NCBI RefSeq assembly: GCF_003429105.1
Contig: NZ_QVTD01000003.1
Span: 310,001 to 374,000, forward strand
DNA length: 64,000 nt
Source: Peribacillus glennii
Lineage (GTDB): Bacteria; Bacillota; Bacilli; Bacillales; DSM-1321
Direction: 5' to 3'
Positions 25,845 to 34,783 of the stretch are shown here, one piece after another. A model generated the notes under the pieces. The model searched no databases. It saw nothing but the letters and a program-made list of their open reading frames with translations, and was not told the origin of the DNA. The stretch's first letter is position 1. Every line of letters begins with the position of its first letter. The translations under genes and the position numbers were made by a program.

Positions 25845-27314
25845 TTAAAGTACTTGTTCTTTGACTGTTTGTGGCATTTGATAACTTTCCATAAATTGAT
25901 CTACCATTTGAATTGCTTCATCAAAACGATAATTGCGGAAAGAATAACCTTTTGTAACAAAAGGAGCCCCATTATAAAATAGTTCATATTGCTGATGGCG
26001 CCCGCCAAATTCTGAACCGATGACATCCCATGCAAGTTTAAATAGTTTTACACGTTCTTCTGCTGTAACTCCGGAAGATTTGATATAACGATTAATATCA
26101 TCCCGGGTTTCTGGATTTATCATATCTTTGTAGGAAGCAGGAACTTGAAGAACTCCGCCTCCAACTAAATCCCTTACCATATGGATGACTTTAGGATAAA
26201 TCGTGTCCTGCTGTCCGACTACGCCATATAAGAATCTACGATTCGGGTAAACGGTTCCATTTTCATCTGTCATATATTCATATTCTGACGCAAGCAGCAT
26301 TCCTTCAATGGATGCAACAACAGCGGCTAATTCTCCCAGTTTTTCCTGGACCTGTGGAAACTTGTCTATTCCATTCATTGAAGCCACTTTTCTGGCAATA
26401 CCGAGAATAAATTTCAATTTGGTTACGAAACGAATTTGTGCCTGGCTGTTTCCATAAATATGTGCGGGTGTTTCATGGAACTGTGCACGGACAAGATCAA
26501 TGTTTCGATAAACAAAAACATGCTCCCATGGAATAAACACATCATCAAAAACTACCAAAGCATCACTTTCGTCAAATTTTGTAGATAAAGGATAATCATA
26601 GCTGCTTGGTTTATCGGCCGCGAAACTTGGCCTTGAGTATAACTTTAATCCAGGTGCGTTAAGAGGTACCACAAAAGAAAGTGCATGGTCTTCATCACCA
26701 GGTCTAAGAGGTGTAATACAGCTGACAAAGATGTAATCACTCACAGCCGATCCAGTCCCCAACATTTGGGATCCCCGTACAATAATGCCATTTTCCTTTT
26801 CTTCATAAACCCCTACTGCGGTATATTTATTTTCTTGTTCATGTGAGGCCTTGCTTCGATCAGTCTGAGGCGGAATGATTACATAGCTTAAATACAAATC
26901 GTTATCCCTTGCATGTTTATAGAAATTAATAACATTTTCCTTAAATCGTTCCCCACCCCGGGCGAACACTTCTGGTTTGCTCATGAAACCTGCCAGAAAT
27001 CCAGCTACATGATCCGGGCTTCTGCCTACAAAACCACATGTTGCCTTTGCCCATTTTTGAATAGCTTCCCTTCGTTCCCTAAGTTCATCCAGGCTTTTGG
27101 GAATCATATAGATTTTGTTGGCGATAGTACCCTCTTCCGTTATGTAAGTCATCTTTTCTTGTTCATCACAAGAAATATCATATAAACCTGCGATTGTTTG
27201 TGAGATTCCTTTAAATGCAGGATGGGTTGTGACATCCTCTACCCGCTCTCCGCCAATATATATGTTACGGTTATCTTTTATTGCCTCCAGATATTTCGCA
27301 CCTGTTCGAACCAT
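25845..27314 (-). CDS. HpaB-type FADH2-dependent monooxygenase
   Basis: A 489-residue protein of the 4-hydroxyphenylacetate 3-hydroxylase / 4-hydroxybutyryl-CoA dehydratase superfamily (acyl-CoA dehydrogenase fold). It begins with MVRTGAKYLEAIKDNRNIYI and contains SPDHVAGFLAGF, YVIIPPQTDRS, the VRGSQMLGTGSAVSDYIFVS flavin/substrate segment and VFIPWEHVFVYRNI. A flavin reductase in the same run supports a two-component oxygenase rather than the dehydratase. HpaB relatives hydroxylate phenols but also open N-heterocycles such as pyridine in actinobacteria. With two amidases, a DUF2848 protein and an aldehyde dehydrogenase downstream, a nitrogen ring is the more likely substrate here. It is the first gene of the run. 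Confidence 0.9.
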   Translation of the reverse strand: MVRTGAKYLEAIKDNRNIYIGGERVEDVTTHPAFKGISQTIAGLYDISCDEQEKMTYITEEGTIANKIYMIPKSLDELRERREAIQKWAKATCGFVGRSPDHVAGFLAGFMSKPEVFARGGERFKENVINFYKHARDNDLYLSYVIIPPQTDRSKASHEQENKYTAVGVYEEKENGIIVRGSQMLGTGSAVSDYIFVSCITPLRPGDEDHALSFVVPLNAPGLKLYSRPSFAADKPSSYDYPLSTKFDESDALVVFDDVFIPWEHVFVYRNIDLVRAQFHETPAHIYGNSQAQIRFVTKLKFILGIARKVASMNGIDKFPQVQEKLGELAAVVASIEGMLLASEYEYMTDENGTVYPNRRFLYGVVGQQDTIYPKVIHMVRDLVGGGVLQVPASYKDMINPETRDDINRYIKSSGVTAEERVKLFKLAWDVIGSEFGGRHQQYELFYNGAPFVTKGYSFRNYRFDEAIQMVDQFMESYQMPQTVKEQVL

Positions 27315-27624
27315 TACAATCTTCCTTTCTATTTAAATGCATTTTATTAAAATTTAATTTTGTAAATTTAACTAAGCACATTTAATGAAGAATACAGATT
27401 GACTTTTGTTGAAACTCTCTGGGTGCAATTACATTAATATCGATTTTCTGACTAAAGCTGCTGCCAATGACGCTTTTTCTGAACCTCTCGAGGTGCAATT
27501 TTATAACTATCTTGGCAGAACTTTTTGTTAGCTCACTTCTTCATATCTGCACTTAGTAAAACGATTCGATATTTTCATAAGGTTTTACGAAGATAAATCC
27601 CCCCTCTCAGAGTCATATTGATTT
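27315..27624. other. Control region between GntR gene and monooxygenase gene
   Basis: This 310-bp stretch has no gene. It holds an imperfect direct repeat of about 31 bp at 27411-27441 and 27481-27511, exactly 70 bp apart, sharing CTCTC and GGTGCAATT. It probably contains the promoter and operators of the monooxygenase run. I did not find the TGTATACA-type motif present before the GntR gene. Confidence 0.5.
27411..27511. repeat. Two-copy direct repeat, 70-bp spacing
   Basis: GAAACTCTCTGGGTGCAATT at 27411 and GAACCTCTCGAGGTGCAATT at 27481 agree at 16-17 of 20 positions, and the similarity continues for about 11 more bases (ending in ACTATC or AATATC). On the minus strand both copies also read as IAPRE followed by F/V-Q, so a duplicated coding remnant is an alternative to twin operators. 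Confidence 0.45.
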
Positions 27625-28293
27625 TTATGAGTTTTCTACATCATTTAAAGTTTCTTTCGTATTATTTAAATGATCCAAGATATATTTTGAAGCTGACATT
27701 GAATCCTTTTCTTCTATGCCCTTAATTATTTGGCGGTGTTCCTTTAGTACATCTTTCATTCTTCCTATCCTGCGGACGGCCTTCAAGCCCATTAATTGAG
27801 TAAGGTTATGAAGATTGTTTAATACCTGCTCCATTAATGTATAGTTGGCCAATCTTGTTAACGCTAGATGAAACTCTTGATCCAGGTCGATGAATTTAAT
27901 ATTATCATCATTTTTCATTGCTTCTTCCTGTTGTTGAATGATTGTTTTTAGCACCGTCAGCTGCTCTTGTGAAATGTTGCTGGCTAAAAGTTTTTTTATT
28001 ACTTCAACTTCTATTGAGCTTCTTAGTAAAAATATCTCATCTTGCTCTTCAGGCGTAATTTTTCTTACGGTTAATCCTTTTCTTGGTATAGAAACAAGCA
28101 GGCCCTCTTTTACTAAATCCTTTAGTGCTCCCCTTACAGGTGTTCTTGATGTGTTTAAAGTCCCAGCTAATTGCACTTCTGTAAAAATTTCATCACTGCC
28201 AATGACACCGTTTAAAATCGCTTCCCTAACCTGCCTATAAACGATATCTTGTGTAGTCAATTGTTTTATTGGCTTTAATTTGATTTCCTCCAT
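27625..28293 (-). CDS. GntR-family regulator, FCD type
   Basis: A 222-residue regulator. The N-terminal winged helix (about 12-75) includes REAILNGVIGSDEIFTEVQL and NTSRTPVRGALKDLVKEGLL. The C-terminal FCD ligand domain (about 85-215) has the usual His/Asp pattern (DLDQEFHLAL and LKEHRQIIKGI). FCD-GntR proteins repress catabolic operons until a carboxylic-acid-type ligand binds. Position and orientation point to control of the monooxygenase run (27314 downward) and perhaps of hyuAB-creatininase upstream. A palindrome ATGTATACAT lies about 75-85 bp before its start and suits self-regulation. Confidence 0.9.
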   Translation of the reverse strand: MEEIKLKPIKQLTTQDIVYRQVREAILNGVIGSDEIFTEVQLAGTLNTSRTPVRGALKDLVKEGLLVSIPRKGLTVRKITPEEQDEIFLLRSSIEVEVIKKLLASNISQEQLTVLKTIIQQQEEAMKNDDNIKFIDLDQEFHLALTRLANYTLMEQVLNNLHNLTQLMGLKAVRRIGRMKDVLKEHRQIIKGIEEKDSMSASKYILDHLNNTKETLNDVENS

Positions 28294-28368
28294 GATAGAT
28301 CGCCCTCTTCATACTTGGTTCAAAAAAATACTTAGTATTTTTCATCACTAATTTCCAATCAGTGTTTT

Positions 28369-28378
28369 ATGTATACAT
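28369..28378. promoter_or_regulatory. Candidate GntR operator upstream of its gene
   Basis: The perfect palindrome ATGTATACAT is followed by TGTACATAATACA, a second related half-site. The FCD class of GntR regulators typically binds TNGTNNNACNA-like palindromes, and this site sits in the promoter region of the regulator gene. Confidence 0.5.
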
Positions 28379-28471
28379 TGTACATAATACAAAAAACATA
28401 AGTCAAGAACGTTTTTTAAATTTTTTGATAACTTTTTTATTCAGAGCTCTTTTTGAGATGAATAAAACGAT

Positions 28472-28494
28472 AAAAAGCAGCCCTTCAGCTGCTT
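28472..28494 (-). terminator. Terminator after the creatininase-family gene
   Basis: Arms AAGCAGC and GCTGCTT with a 6-base loop are followed on the minus strand by TTT and AT-rich DNA, about 45 bases after the stop at 28538. It ends the hyuA-hyuB-creatininase unit. Confidence 0.7.
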
Positions 28495-28537
28495 CTATCG
28501 TTCAGTTTGGAGGACCGCTCCCCTAATAACCTTTGGA

Positions 28538-29311
28538 TTAACTTGTCGTCTTCAGTGAAAAAGTTTCTTTCATCCAAATGACGACTTCTTCTACAAGAGC
28601 GTTTAAAATTGCCTCTCCAGCCTCCGGACTGGCGCCAAAAGGATTTCCGAAGACACCGCTCGGACTGATTGCACTAACACCTTTCGCTTGCATGATCTCC
28701 ATCCATCCAGGGTCTCCTGCGGTATAGCCGTTCACCATTTCAAATGGCCGTACACGTTTTTTTCCAAGCACATGCAGAATAAGACTTGTCTCTAGCGCTC
28801 CAGCGTGACTGTCTGTAGGAGCCAGGATCAATCCTGCTTCGACCCCTGCTTCAAACATGACATGCAAGAAACGATGAAAATCGTTATATGCTTCAACTTG
28901 TATATTCGGTCTATTGATATTGCAATTATCAGCATATTCGCCGATAAAGTTAAAATTCCCCCCGTGAAAACTAAGCAGGCATACCCGTGTCAATCCCATA
29001 TTGGATAACGCGTTAATATATGACGCTAATTCAGACCCCAGTGTAGCGGGTTCAAGCGAGACGGTGCCCGGGAAATCCAAATGGTGTGACGATAGGCCAG
29101 CCATCAGGGTTGGCGTAACAATGATTGGCTCACTGCATCGGGCGGCAACTTCAGAGGCAAGCACCTCAACCATGATGGAATCCGTACCCAAGGGCAAATG
29201 TGGTCCGTGCTGCTCAAACGCACCTATTGGTATTAATCCTACGGCACTTTGATTCATTGCAGCTTCCTTTGCTTCTGATGATGTTAGATACTTAAGATCG
29301 ATAAAACTCAT
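28538..29311 (-). CDS. Creatininase-family amidohydrolase
   Basis: A 257-residue protein with the family's metal ligands: the GAFEQHGPHLPLGTDSIM motif (Glu, His, Asp; about 28-45), LSFHGGNFNF and DSHAGALETSLIL. Family members act on creatinine, hydantoin-like lactams or formamide intermediates, opening a C-N bond with Zn or Mn. Its start overlaps the hyuB stop by 4 bases (ATGA), so it is translationally coupled to the ATP-dependent hydantoinase. That pairing suggests action on the same or the next cyclic amide. True creatininase activity should not be assumed. Confidence 0.87.
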   Translation of the reverse strand: MSFIDLKYLTSSEAKEAAMNQSAVGLIPIGAFEQHGPHLPLGTDSIMVEVLASEVAARCSEPIIVTPTLMAGLSSHHLDFPGTVSLEPATLGSELASYINALSNMGLTRVCLLSFHGGNFNFIGEYADNCNINRPNIQVEAYNDFHRFLHVMFEAGVEAGLILAPTDSHAGALETSLILHVLGKKRVRPFEMVNGYTAGDPGWMEIMQAKGVSAISPSGVFGNPFGASPEAGEAILNALVEEVVIWMKETFSLKTTS

Positions 29312-31302
29312 GAGCGCTGTTGTTCTCCTGCAATTTCAGGCATAGTACTGCCTTCTAGAGGGAGAAATACATCTTCGTAGGTTATTTTTCCGGCTTTGCG
29401 CTTCTCTTCAGCATACTTTCCACGATTTATCAGTTTAAGAGGGGAACGTTCTATACTGATTTTCTCCCTTAGCGACTTGGTAGCGTCTACGTCTACCTCA
29501 TAATCAACTGTAAGTCCTTTCATACGCTTATGGACAACCACTCCATATTCACGCTCGGCATTTTCCATGGAAACCAACTGCCTTAATACGTCCATCCGGA
29601 CAGCTTCCACATCACGCTCCAATGGATCACCCCAGCCACCGCCGCCAGGAGTAGTCACACGAATGATATCCCCCGCTTTTACTGGAATACCTTCCTGGCA
29701 GAACTGTACCAGGCGCTCATTCGGAGTACCTGGATTGATCCAGGTTCCACCTGGTTTCCCTGGACCGCCGCCATTTACACCAAAGCAGTCGAATGCTGTA
29801 CGGTCAACATACGTAACATAATTTCCATCAGTTAGAATGCGGATATCCTTGACATACCCCATTCCTCCGCGATACTTCCCGGCCCCTCCTGAATCCGGAT
29901 TGAGTGCAACCCGTTCAATAATAACAGGGAAACGCTGTTCAATAAATTCTGTCGGAAGATTCTTGGCGTCATTTACCATATCGACGGCATCCGTCCCATC
30001 TGCATATGGCCGGGCACCTGAGCCGCCACCAAACACTTCACGGTAGAGCCAAGGCTTGCCATCGAGGTCGTATCCATAAACTCCATATACCTGTACACAG
30101 TTATTATCGGCAACCACATTTCCCCCGAATGCCTGGGCGAGTGCAGCCCCGTAAGCACCGAAACTTCTGAACCATACTTGCATACGGTTGATTACTGGCG
30201 CAGGATATTCAGACGTGAGAACAGTCCCCTTTGGCAGTTCACAACGGAATACCCGGGTAACACCCTCATTGATTACGGTTCCAGGAGCAAACTGGGCCAG
30301 AAACGAGCCCACCCATTTTGATAAAAAACGTCCATCGTTTGGAGCATTCAAAGGGCCTTCCGTTTGCGGATTAGTACCCGCCCAATCCAGGATGATTTTT
30401 TCGGGATCTTTGCGGAGCGTAACTTTCAGCTTGACCGGATCTTCCAGGTTAATTCCATCGTTATCAAGGAAATCTTCCCCGACGAATTCGCCATTAGGGA
30501 ACACAGGCAAGATTACGTTCCGGACTGCCTCTTCACAGCGATCCATCAGTTTATACATAGCTGACTCGACAATGTCCGCCCCCAACCGGTCGCAGAGCTG
30601 TTTCACTTGCCGTTCAATCAATCGGCATGCACCAATAAAAGCATCCAGGTCGCCTTGCATAGTATCCGGGAAACGCGTGTTACGGAGAACGATTTTATAG
30701 ATATCTTCACGTACTTTCCCTTTACTGTAGAGTTTTACCGGAGGGATTTGGATCCCCTCTTCAAAGATGCTGGTAGAAGTGGTTGGCCAGCTTCCAACGG
30801 AACGCCCACCAACATCCTCTGTATGGCCGAATATCATACTGAACGCAATCAGCCTGTCGCTGTGAAAGATGGGAACGCAGATGCAGTAATCCGGCAAGTG
30901 TGTAATCGTGCCATGGGAATCGTACGCATCATTATATAGAAACACATCACCCTCATTGATCTCTTCCAGAGGAAAATGAGCACGAACAGCATCTGCACTG
31001 GCACCCCAAGAAACAGAAGTGACATTATTACAATCGACTGTACAAATAGAGGCGCGGTAATCATGTTGCTCCCGAATGATCGTTGAGCGGCCAGCAAGCT
31101 CGACTGCTGCCTCACCTTCTTCCACTGCTGCCTCTAGGCCGCCCTCAACAACGTCAAGTGTGATGGGATCCACTTGCTCTTTGAATTTATTGATACGAGC
31201 CCATTCCTCATCGGTCCTTGGCCACTCTTGCTGCCTGAACGGCTTGTATTCGGGTGAATTATAGATGGAAGTATCAAAAATCTGAACGTTATCATTCGTC
31301 AT
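29308..31302 (-). CDS. hyuB: Hydantoinase B / oxoprolinase subunit
   Basis: A 664-residue protein of the HyuB/oxoprolinase beta family. Visible features are ITLDVVEGGLEAAVEEGEAA near the start, SWGASADAVRAHFPLEEINE, FLYNDAYDSHGTITHLPDYC and the C-terminal VTTPGGGGWGDPLERD glycine-rich segment. With HyuA it forms an ATP-dependent ring-opening hydrolase (5-oxoprolinase, N-methylhydantoinase) or, in the same superfamily, an acetone/acetophenone carboxylase. It lies directly after hyuA and overlaps the creatininase gene. The C-terminal tail of about 70 residues beyond the glycine motif is longer than usual and charged. Confidence 0.9.
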   Translation of the reverse strand: MTNDNVQIFDTSIYNSPEYKPFRQQEWPRTDEEWARINKFKEQVDPITLDVVEGGLEAAVEEGEAAVELAGRSTIIREQHDYRASICTVDCNNVTSVSWGASADAVRAHFPLEEINEGDVFLYNDAYDSHGTITHLPDYCICVPIFHSDRLIAFSMIFGHTEDVGGRSVGSWPTTSTSIFEEGIQIPPVKLYSKGKVREDIYKIVLRNTRFPDTMQGDLDAFIGACRLIERQVKQLCDRLGADIVESAMYKLMDRCEEAVRNVILPVFPNGEFVGEDFLDNDGINLEDPVKLKVTLRKDPEKIILDWAGTNPQTEGPLNAPNDGRFLSKWVGSFLAQFAPGTVINEGVTRVFRCELPKGTVLTSEYPAPVINRMQVWFRSFGAYGAALAQAFGGNVVADNNCVQVYGVYGYDLDGKPWLYREVFGGGSGARPYADGTDAVDMVNDAKNLPTEFIEQRFPVIIERVALNPDSGGAGKYRGGMGYVKDIRILTDGNYVTYVDRTAFDCFGVNGGGPGKPGGTWINPGTPNERLVQFCQEGIPVKAGDIIRVTTPGGGGWGDPLERDVEAVRMDVLRQLVSMENAEREYGVVVHKRMKGLTVDYEVDVDATKSLREKISIERSPLKLINRGKYAEEKRKAGKITYEDVFLPLEGSTMPEIAGEQQRS

Positions 31303-31303
31303 T

Positions 31304-33382
31304 CTATCGCTCCTCCTTGTCGTTACGGGTAATTAGTAAATGGCCAAACTCATTCACTGCGACTTGCCAACCTGGTTCCACTACAGTAGTGGTATCATAT
31401 TGCTCAATTACAGCTGGTCCGGAAAGCATCTCGGAAATGGGTTCTGTAGGCCGGTCGTATACCGGGCAATTTACATAATCACCGAGATCGTTTATATATA
31501 ATGGACGTGTGAACTTGAGAAAATCGCTCCATTTACGATCCGAGTATTGCCTAGGGCGCTGCTCTGGCGGTGCAAGCTGCCCAAACCCCGTCACCCCGAT
31601 GTTTACAATCTCAACCAATGATTTGTTTTCGTAGGAATATCCATACTGATCCTCATGGGCAACGTGGAATCCCTTTATAGCATCAGCAAGTGTATCAACA
31701 ATTGACCCCTCCACTATGGACAGGGGTACACGAATCTCATATGCCTGGCCAACATAGCGCATATCAATAAATGCTTGCACGCGAATCCGATCGATTGTAA
31801 ATCCTTGGCCTTCAAGATCCTTGGTAACCCGGTCACGTACTTCCACAAACTCTTCGTCCAACCGGCTACTGTTTAATTCATCTTCTCGTTGCACATCGGT
31901 AATGACATGATCGACTCGAACATCAGAATAAAGAAGCCCTGCTGCCGCAGTAGCCCCTGGTGATGTCGGTACCAGAATGCTCCTCATATCAAGTGCATTA
32001 GCAACAGGAGATACCAAGAGCCCCCCTGCACCGCCAAACGGGAATAATGCGTAGCTGCGGGGGTCGCGGCCCCTCCTGACAGATACTACACGAATGCCTG
32101 TTGCAATGTTTTGTGTTGCGATTTCTAAAATGCCTGCAGCTGCTTTCTCAACAGAAAGCCCTAGAGGGTCTGCTATCTTTGTTTTGATCGCTTCATAAGC
32201 CGCTTGCCTGTCCAACGGAATTTCACCGCCCAATAAATAAGGAGGGATCCGACCCAAAACCAGGTTTGCATCTGTAATTGTCGGCTCTGTACCTCCCCTT
32301 CCATAGCAAACAGGACCTGGGGTTGATCCCGCACTCTGCGGCCCTACCCTTAATGCCTTACTTCCTGCAAGCCATGCAATAGATCCACCGCCTGCTCCAA
32401 CAGTTGTCATGTCGATCATAGGAGCCTTTATATCATAAATATCAATCTTTCCTTCAGTTAATAAGCGAGGGATTCCCCCTTCAATCAATGCCATGTCGGT
32501 GCTGGTTCCGCCCATATCCAGGGTTAATACATCCTCTATGCCTGCAGCATTGGAGATGGCGGCAGCCGCAATTACTCCCGCAGCAGGTCCTGATAGCGAA
32601 GCGGCGATTGGCCGTTTAATCAACTCGCTCGCTGTCGCAACCCCTCCGCTTGATTTCATCACATAAAGCGGAGCTTGTGTTCCAGCTTCTTTTGTCCTTT
32701 CTCCAAGGCGGTCAAGATATGTGGAAAGTAGCGGCATTAAGCCCGTGTTTAAACAGGTTGTCAAAGTGCGCTCATACTCGCGGTATTCCCGGATAACATC
32801 GGATGAAATCGAAACAAAACACTCGGGATATTCCTCCTGAATGATCTCCCGTGCCCTTTCTTCATGGGCTGGGTTCTGATAGGAGTGAATAAATGAAACC
32901 GCAATTGCTTTTACTCCAAGCTCACGATACTCCCGTGCGGCGATTCTAATGCCTTCTTCATCCAGCGGGCGTAGCTCTTCACCTCGGTAATTAAGTCGTC
33001 CATCCGTTTCTCTCACCAATTCCAGGGGAACGATGCGTGGAGGTTTAATCCAATAACTTATCGCCCCGAATTCTCCGGGAACATTCTGGCGTGCAACTTC
33101 CAGCATATCCCGATATCCTTTTGAAACAATGAGACCAAGGCGAGAATACTTTGCCTCCAAAACAGCGTTTGTTGCGACTGTTGTCCCATGCAGCAGCATT
33201 GAAATATCTGTAGCGGATACATCAATTTCTTCAAGAAATCCTTGGATACCATTGAGGAAAGCTTGAGAGGGATCTTCAGGTGTACTCGATGTCTTTAATA
33301 CTTTTTCCTCACCTGTAATATCGTTTAAGGCTACCAAATCTGTAAATGTTCCCCCTGTATCAATGCCTATTCGCCAACTCAT
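31304..33382 (-). CDS. hyuA: Hydantoinase A / oxoprolinase subunit (ATPase)
   Basis: A 692-residue ASKHA-fold protein. The N-terminal phosphate-binding loop GIDTGGTFTDLV (about 5-16), a second nucleotide motif LDMGGTSTDMAL (about 289-300) and the VGAGGGSIAW stretch mark the HyuA/oxoprolinase alpha family. It phosphorylates the ring carbonyl of a cyclic amide with ATP so that HyuB can hydrolyse it. In the window's context candidates are hydantoin, N-methylhydantoin, 5-oxoproline or another lactam. It starts the transcript hyuA-hyuB-creatininase, with an AAAGGGGAG site before the ATG. Confidence 0.92.
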   Translation of the reverse strand: MSWRIGIDTGGTFTDLVALNDITGEEKVLKTSSTPEDPSQAFLNGIQGFLEEIDVSATDISMLLHGTTVATNAVLEAKYSRLGLIVSKGYRDMLEVARQNVPGEFGAISYWIKPPRIVPLELVRETDGRLNYRGEELRPLDEEGIRIAAREYRELGVKAIAVSFIHSYQNPAHEERAREIIQEEYPECFVSISSDVIREYREYERTLTTCLNTGLMPLLSTYLDRLGERTKEAGTQAPLYVMKSSGGVATASELIKRPIAASLSGPAAGVIAAAAISNAAGIEDVLTLDMGGTSTDMALIEGGIPRLLTEGKIDIYDIKAPMIDMTTVGAGGGSIAWLAGSKALRVGPQSAGSTPGPVCYGRGGTEPTITDANLVLGRIPPYLLGGEIPLDRQAAYEAIKTKIADPLGLSVEKAAAGILEIATQNIATGIRVVSVRRGRDPRSYALFPFGGAGGLLVSPVANALDMRSILVPTSPGATAAAGLLYSDVRVDHVITDVQREDELNSSRLDEEFVEVRDRVTKDLEGQGFTIDRIRVQAFIDMRYVGQAYEIRVPLSIVEGSIVDTLADAIKGFHVAHEDQYGYSYENKSLVEIVNIGVTGFGQLAPPEQRPRQYSDRKWSDFLKFTRPLYINDLGDYVNCPVYDRPTEPISEMLSGPAVIEQYDTTTVVEPGWQVAVNEFGHLLITRNDKEER

Positions 33383-33692
33383 TCATTTCTCCCCTTTCAC
33401 TAGTCTTTTAAAAGTGCAGATCTGATGAATTAATTCTATACGTGCCGGGTATTTGCCTGCCTAGCAATACTTTATCATTGTCTTTTCGATCAATCTGTTC
33501 ATTAGTTACATATGGTGAAAATATTTAAAATTTTAAGAATATATTTACTTTTTACAGAAATCTATTTAAATTGTTTCTTGATGGGCAAATGTGAAACTCA
33601 TAAATGCCAAAAAAGCTTGGAAAATAAATTTTCCAAGCCAAACTAGTACCATACTATTTTTTTCGTTCGAACTTCAAAACAAGTGGGTAAAA
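33383..33692. other. Intergenic region upstream of hyuA
   Basis: No gene. AT-rich DNA that should contain the hyuA promoter, plus the regulator's terminator at 33609-33638. I find no convincing operator. Confidence 0.4.
33609..33638 (-). terminator. Terminator after the Crp/Fnr regulator
   Basis: A perfect 10-bp stem (33615-33624 with 33629-33638), 4-base loop, followed on the minus strand by six Ts. It lies about 55 bases after the stop at 33693. Confidence 0.88.
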
Positions 33693-34367
33693 TTACCCAA
33701 TTCCCATATCCGCCACACGCTTAAGCGCCGAAAAGTCGTTAATGATAATGGAACCCTTGCGAAGACTTACAATCCCGGTTGAACGCCAGCCGTTAAGGAC
33801 ACGGGTCACCATAACCCTGGAAGTACCCATCAAGGCAGAAAGCTCCTGGTGGGTACTTACAAGAATCCGGGTACCTTCCGGCTTACGCGCGAGCATTTCT
33901 ACCAGGATTCGGGCTAAACGGACCTCCGAATGATCGAAGGTTATCGTCATCATTTGATTGCTTAACATCCAAACCTTATGGGCCATTGATTGCATTAATG
34001 TAAAGACAAATTCAGGACGGACATTGTTGATCTTTTTTATGGCTTCTCTGGAAAATACGCTCACCTCTGTGTTTTCCACAGCTTCACCTGTGTACCAGTG
34101 GTTAATTTGTTGGAAGAAAGGGACATCTGAAAAAAACTGTCCAGGTTCAGCGAAGGCCAATACTTTCTCGATACCATCTGGACGAACAATGGTCGCCCGC
34201 ACGTGACCTGTATGTACATAGAAAAAATGATGTGCAGGCTCGCCTTGCAGGTTTATAATTTCACCCTTTTGAAAATGCCTGGTCGTAACCAATTCACTGA
34301 CATCCGTGGGAAGTTCTCCGAAACGGCGAGGATGGAATGCTTCATCTACTACAATGCGAATTTCCAT
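33693..34367 (-). CDS. Crp/Fnr-family transcriptional regulator
   Basis: A 224-residue regulator. The cyclic-nucleotide-binding-like beta barrel (about 25-130) shows LQGEPAHHFFYVHTGHVRAT. The C-terminal winged helix (about 150-215) reads THQELSALMGTSRVMVTRVL. No cysteine cluster for an Fnr-type Fe-S centre is seen in the N-terminus. I use ATG 34367 (AAGGG upstream) rather than a TTG seven codons earlier. It could regulate hyuAB downstream or the CynX-type transporter upstream; neither is shown by sequence. Confidence 0.88.
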   Translation of the reverse strand: MEIRIVVDEAFHPRRFGELPTDVSELVTTRHFQKGEIINLQGEPAHHFFYVHTGHVRATIVRPDGIEKVLAFAEPGQFFSDVPFFQQINHWYTGEAVENTEVSVFSREAIKKINNVRPEFVFTLMQSMAHKVWMLSNQMMTITFDHSEVRLARILVEMLARKPEGTRILVSTHQELSALMGTSRVMVTRVLNGWRSTGIVSLRKGSIIINDFSALKRVADMGIG

Positions 34368-34751
34368 TTGGCCACACCCTTCTAGCAAAAACTGACCATG
34401 GGGCTAATATCCTTATCTCTGTTTTTGTTGCAAATCCTTCTGTCTTAATCAAGCAACACACCTCATTTATACAAATTTTCAAGAAATTGTGTTTAATCAG
34501 GGTGCATAAGAATGATGATGAAGAACTTTCTTAGTAATATCGTATTTTGGAGTTTCTTTTTTCCTTCCGGCCAGAGATCAATCTGGAACATAATTCCCGA
34601 AAGAGAATATCTATTTTTCTTTGCATTGTACAAAATACCTATTAGATTAGTCAATTAATTATTCAGTATGTTAAGAATTTAGTAGGTTTTGTTTTAGATC
34701 ATAATATTACAACTCTATCTTCTGCATCAATTGCTTAAGAACGAAACATTT
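34368..34751. other. Intergenic region between MFS and Crp-type regulator
   Basis: No gene seen in this 384-bp AT-rich region. It includes TTGCATTGTACAAAATACC near 34620, which resembles the TTGTA-type half-sites found elsewhere in the window, and the trailing part of a weak terminator for the MFS gene. Confidence 0.35.
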
Positions 34752-34783
34752 TTAACTTTTAGGAGTGACATATTTGTCACTCC
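34742..34783 (-). terminator. Hairpin overlapping the MFS stop codon
   Basis: GGAGTGACA (34762-34770) pairs with TGTCACTCC (34775-34783) across 4 bases; on the minus strand AAAAGTTAAAAAT follows. It overlaps the last codons of the transporter gene. The tail is A-rich rather than T-rich, so termination strength is uncertain. Confidence 0.4.

Noticed and set aside
19111..33382. Complete creatinine degradation pathway
   Set aside because: HyuAB, a creatininase-family protein and an isochorismatase-fold hydrolase are present, but the active-site motif TLTNFCCEST differs from N-carbamoylsarcosine amidase as I recall it, and creatinine deaminase and sarcosine oxidase are missing.
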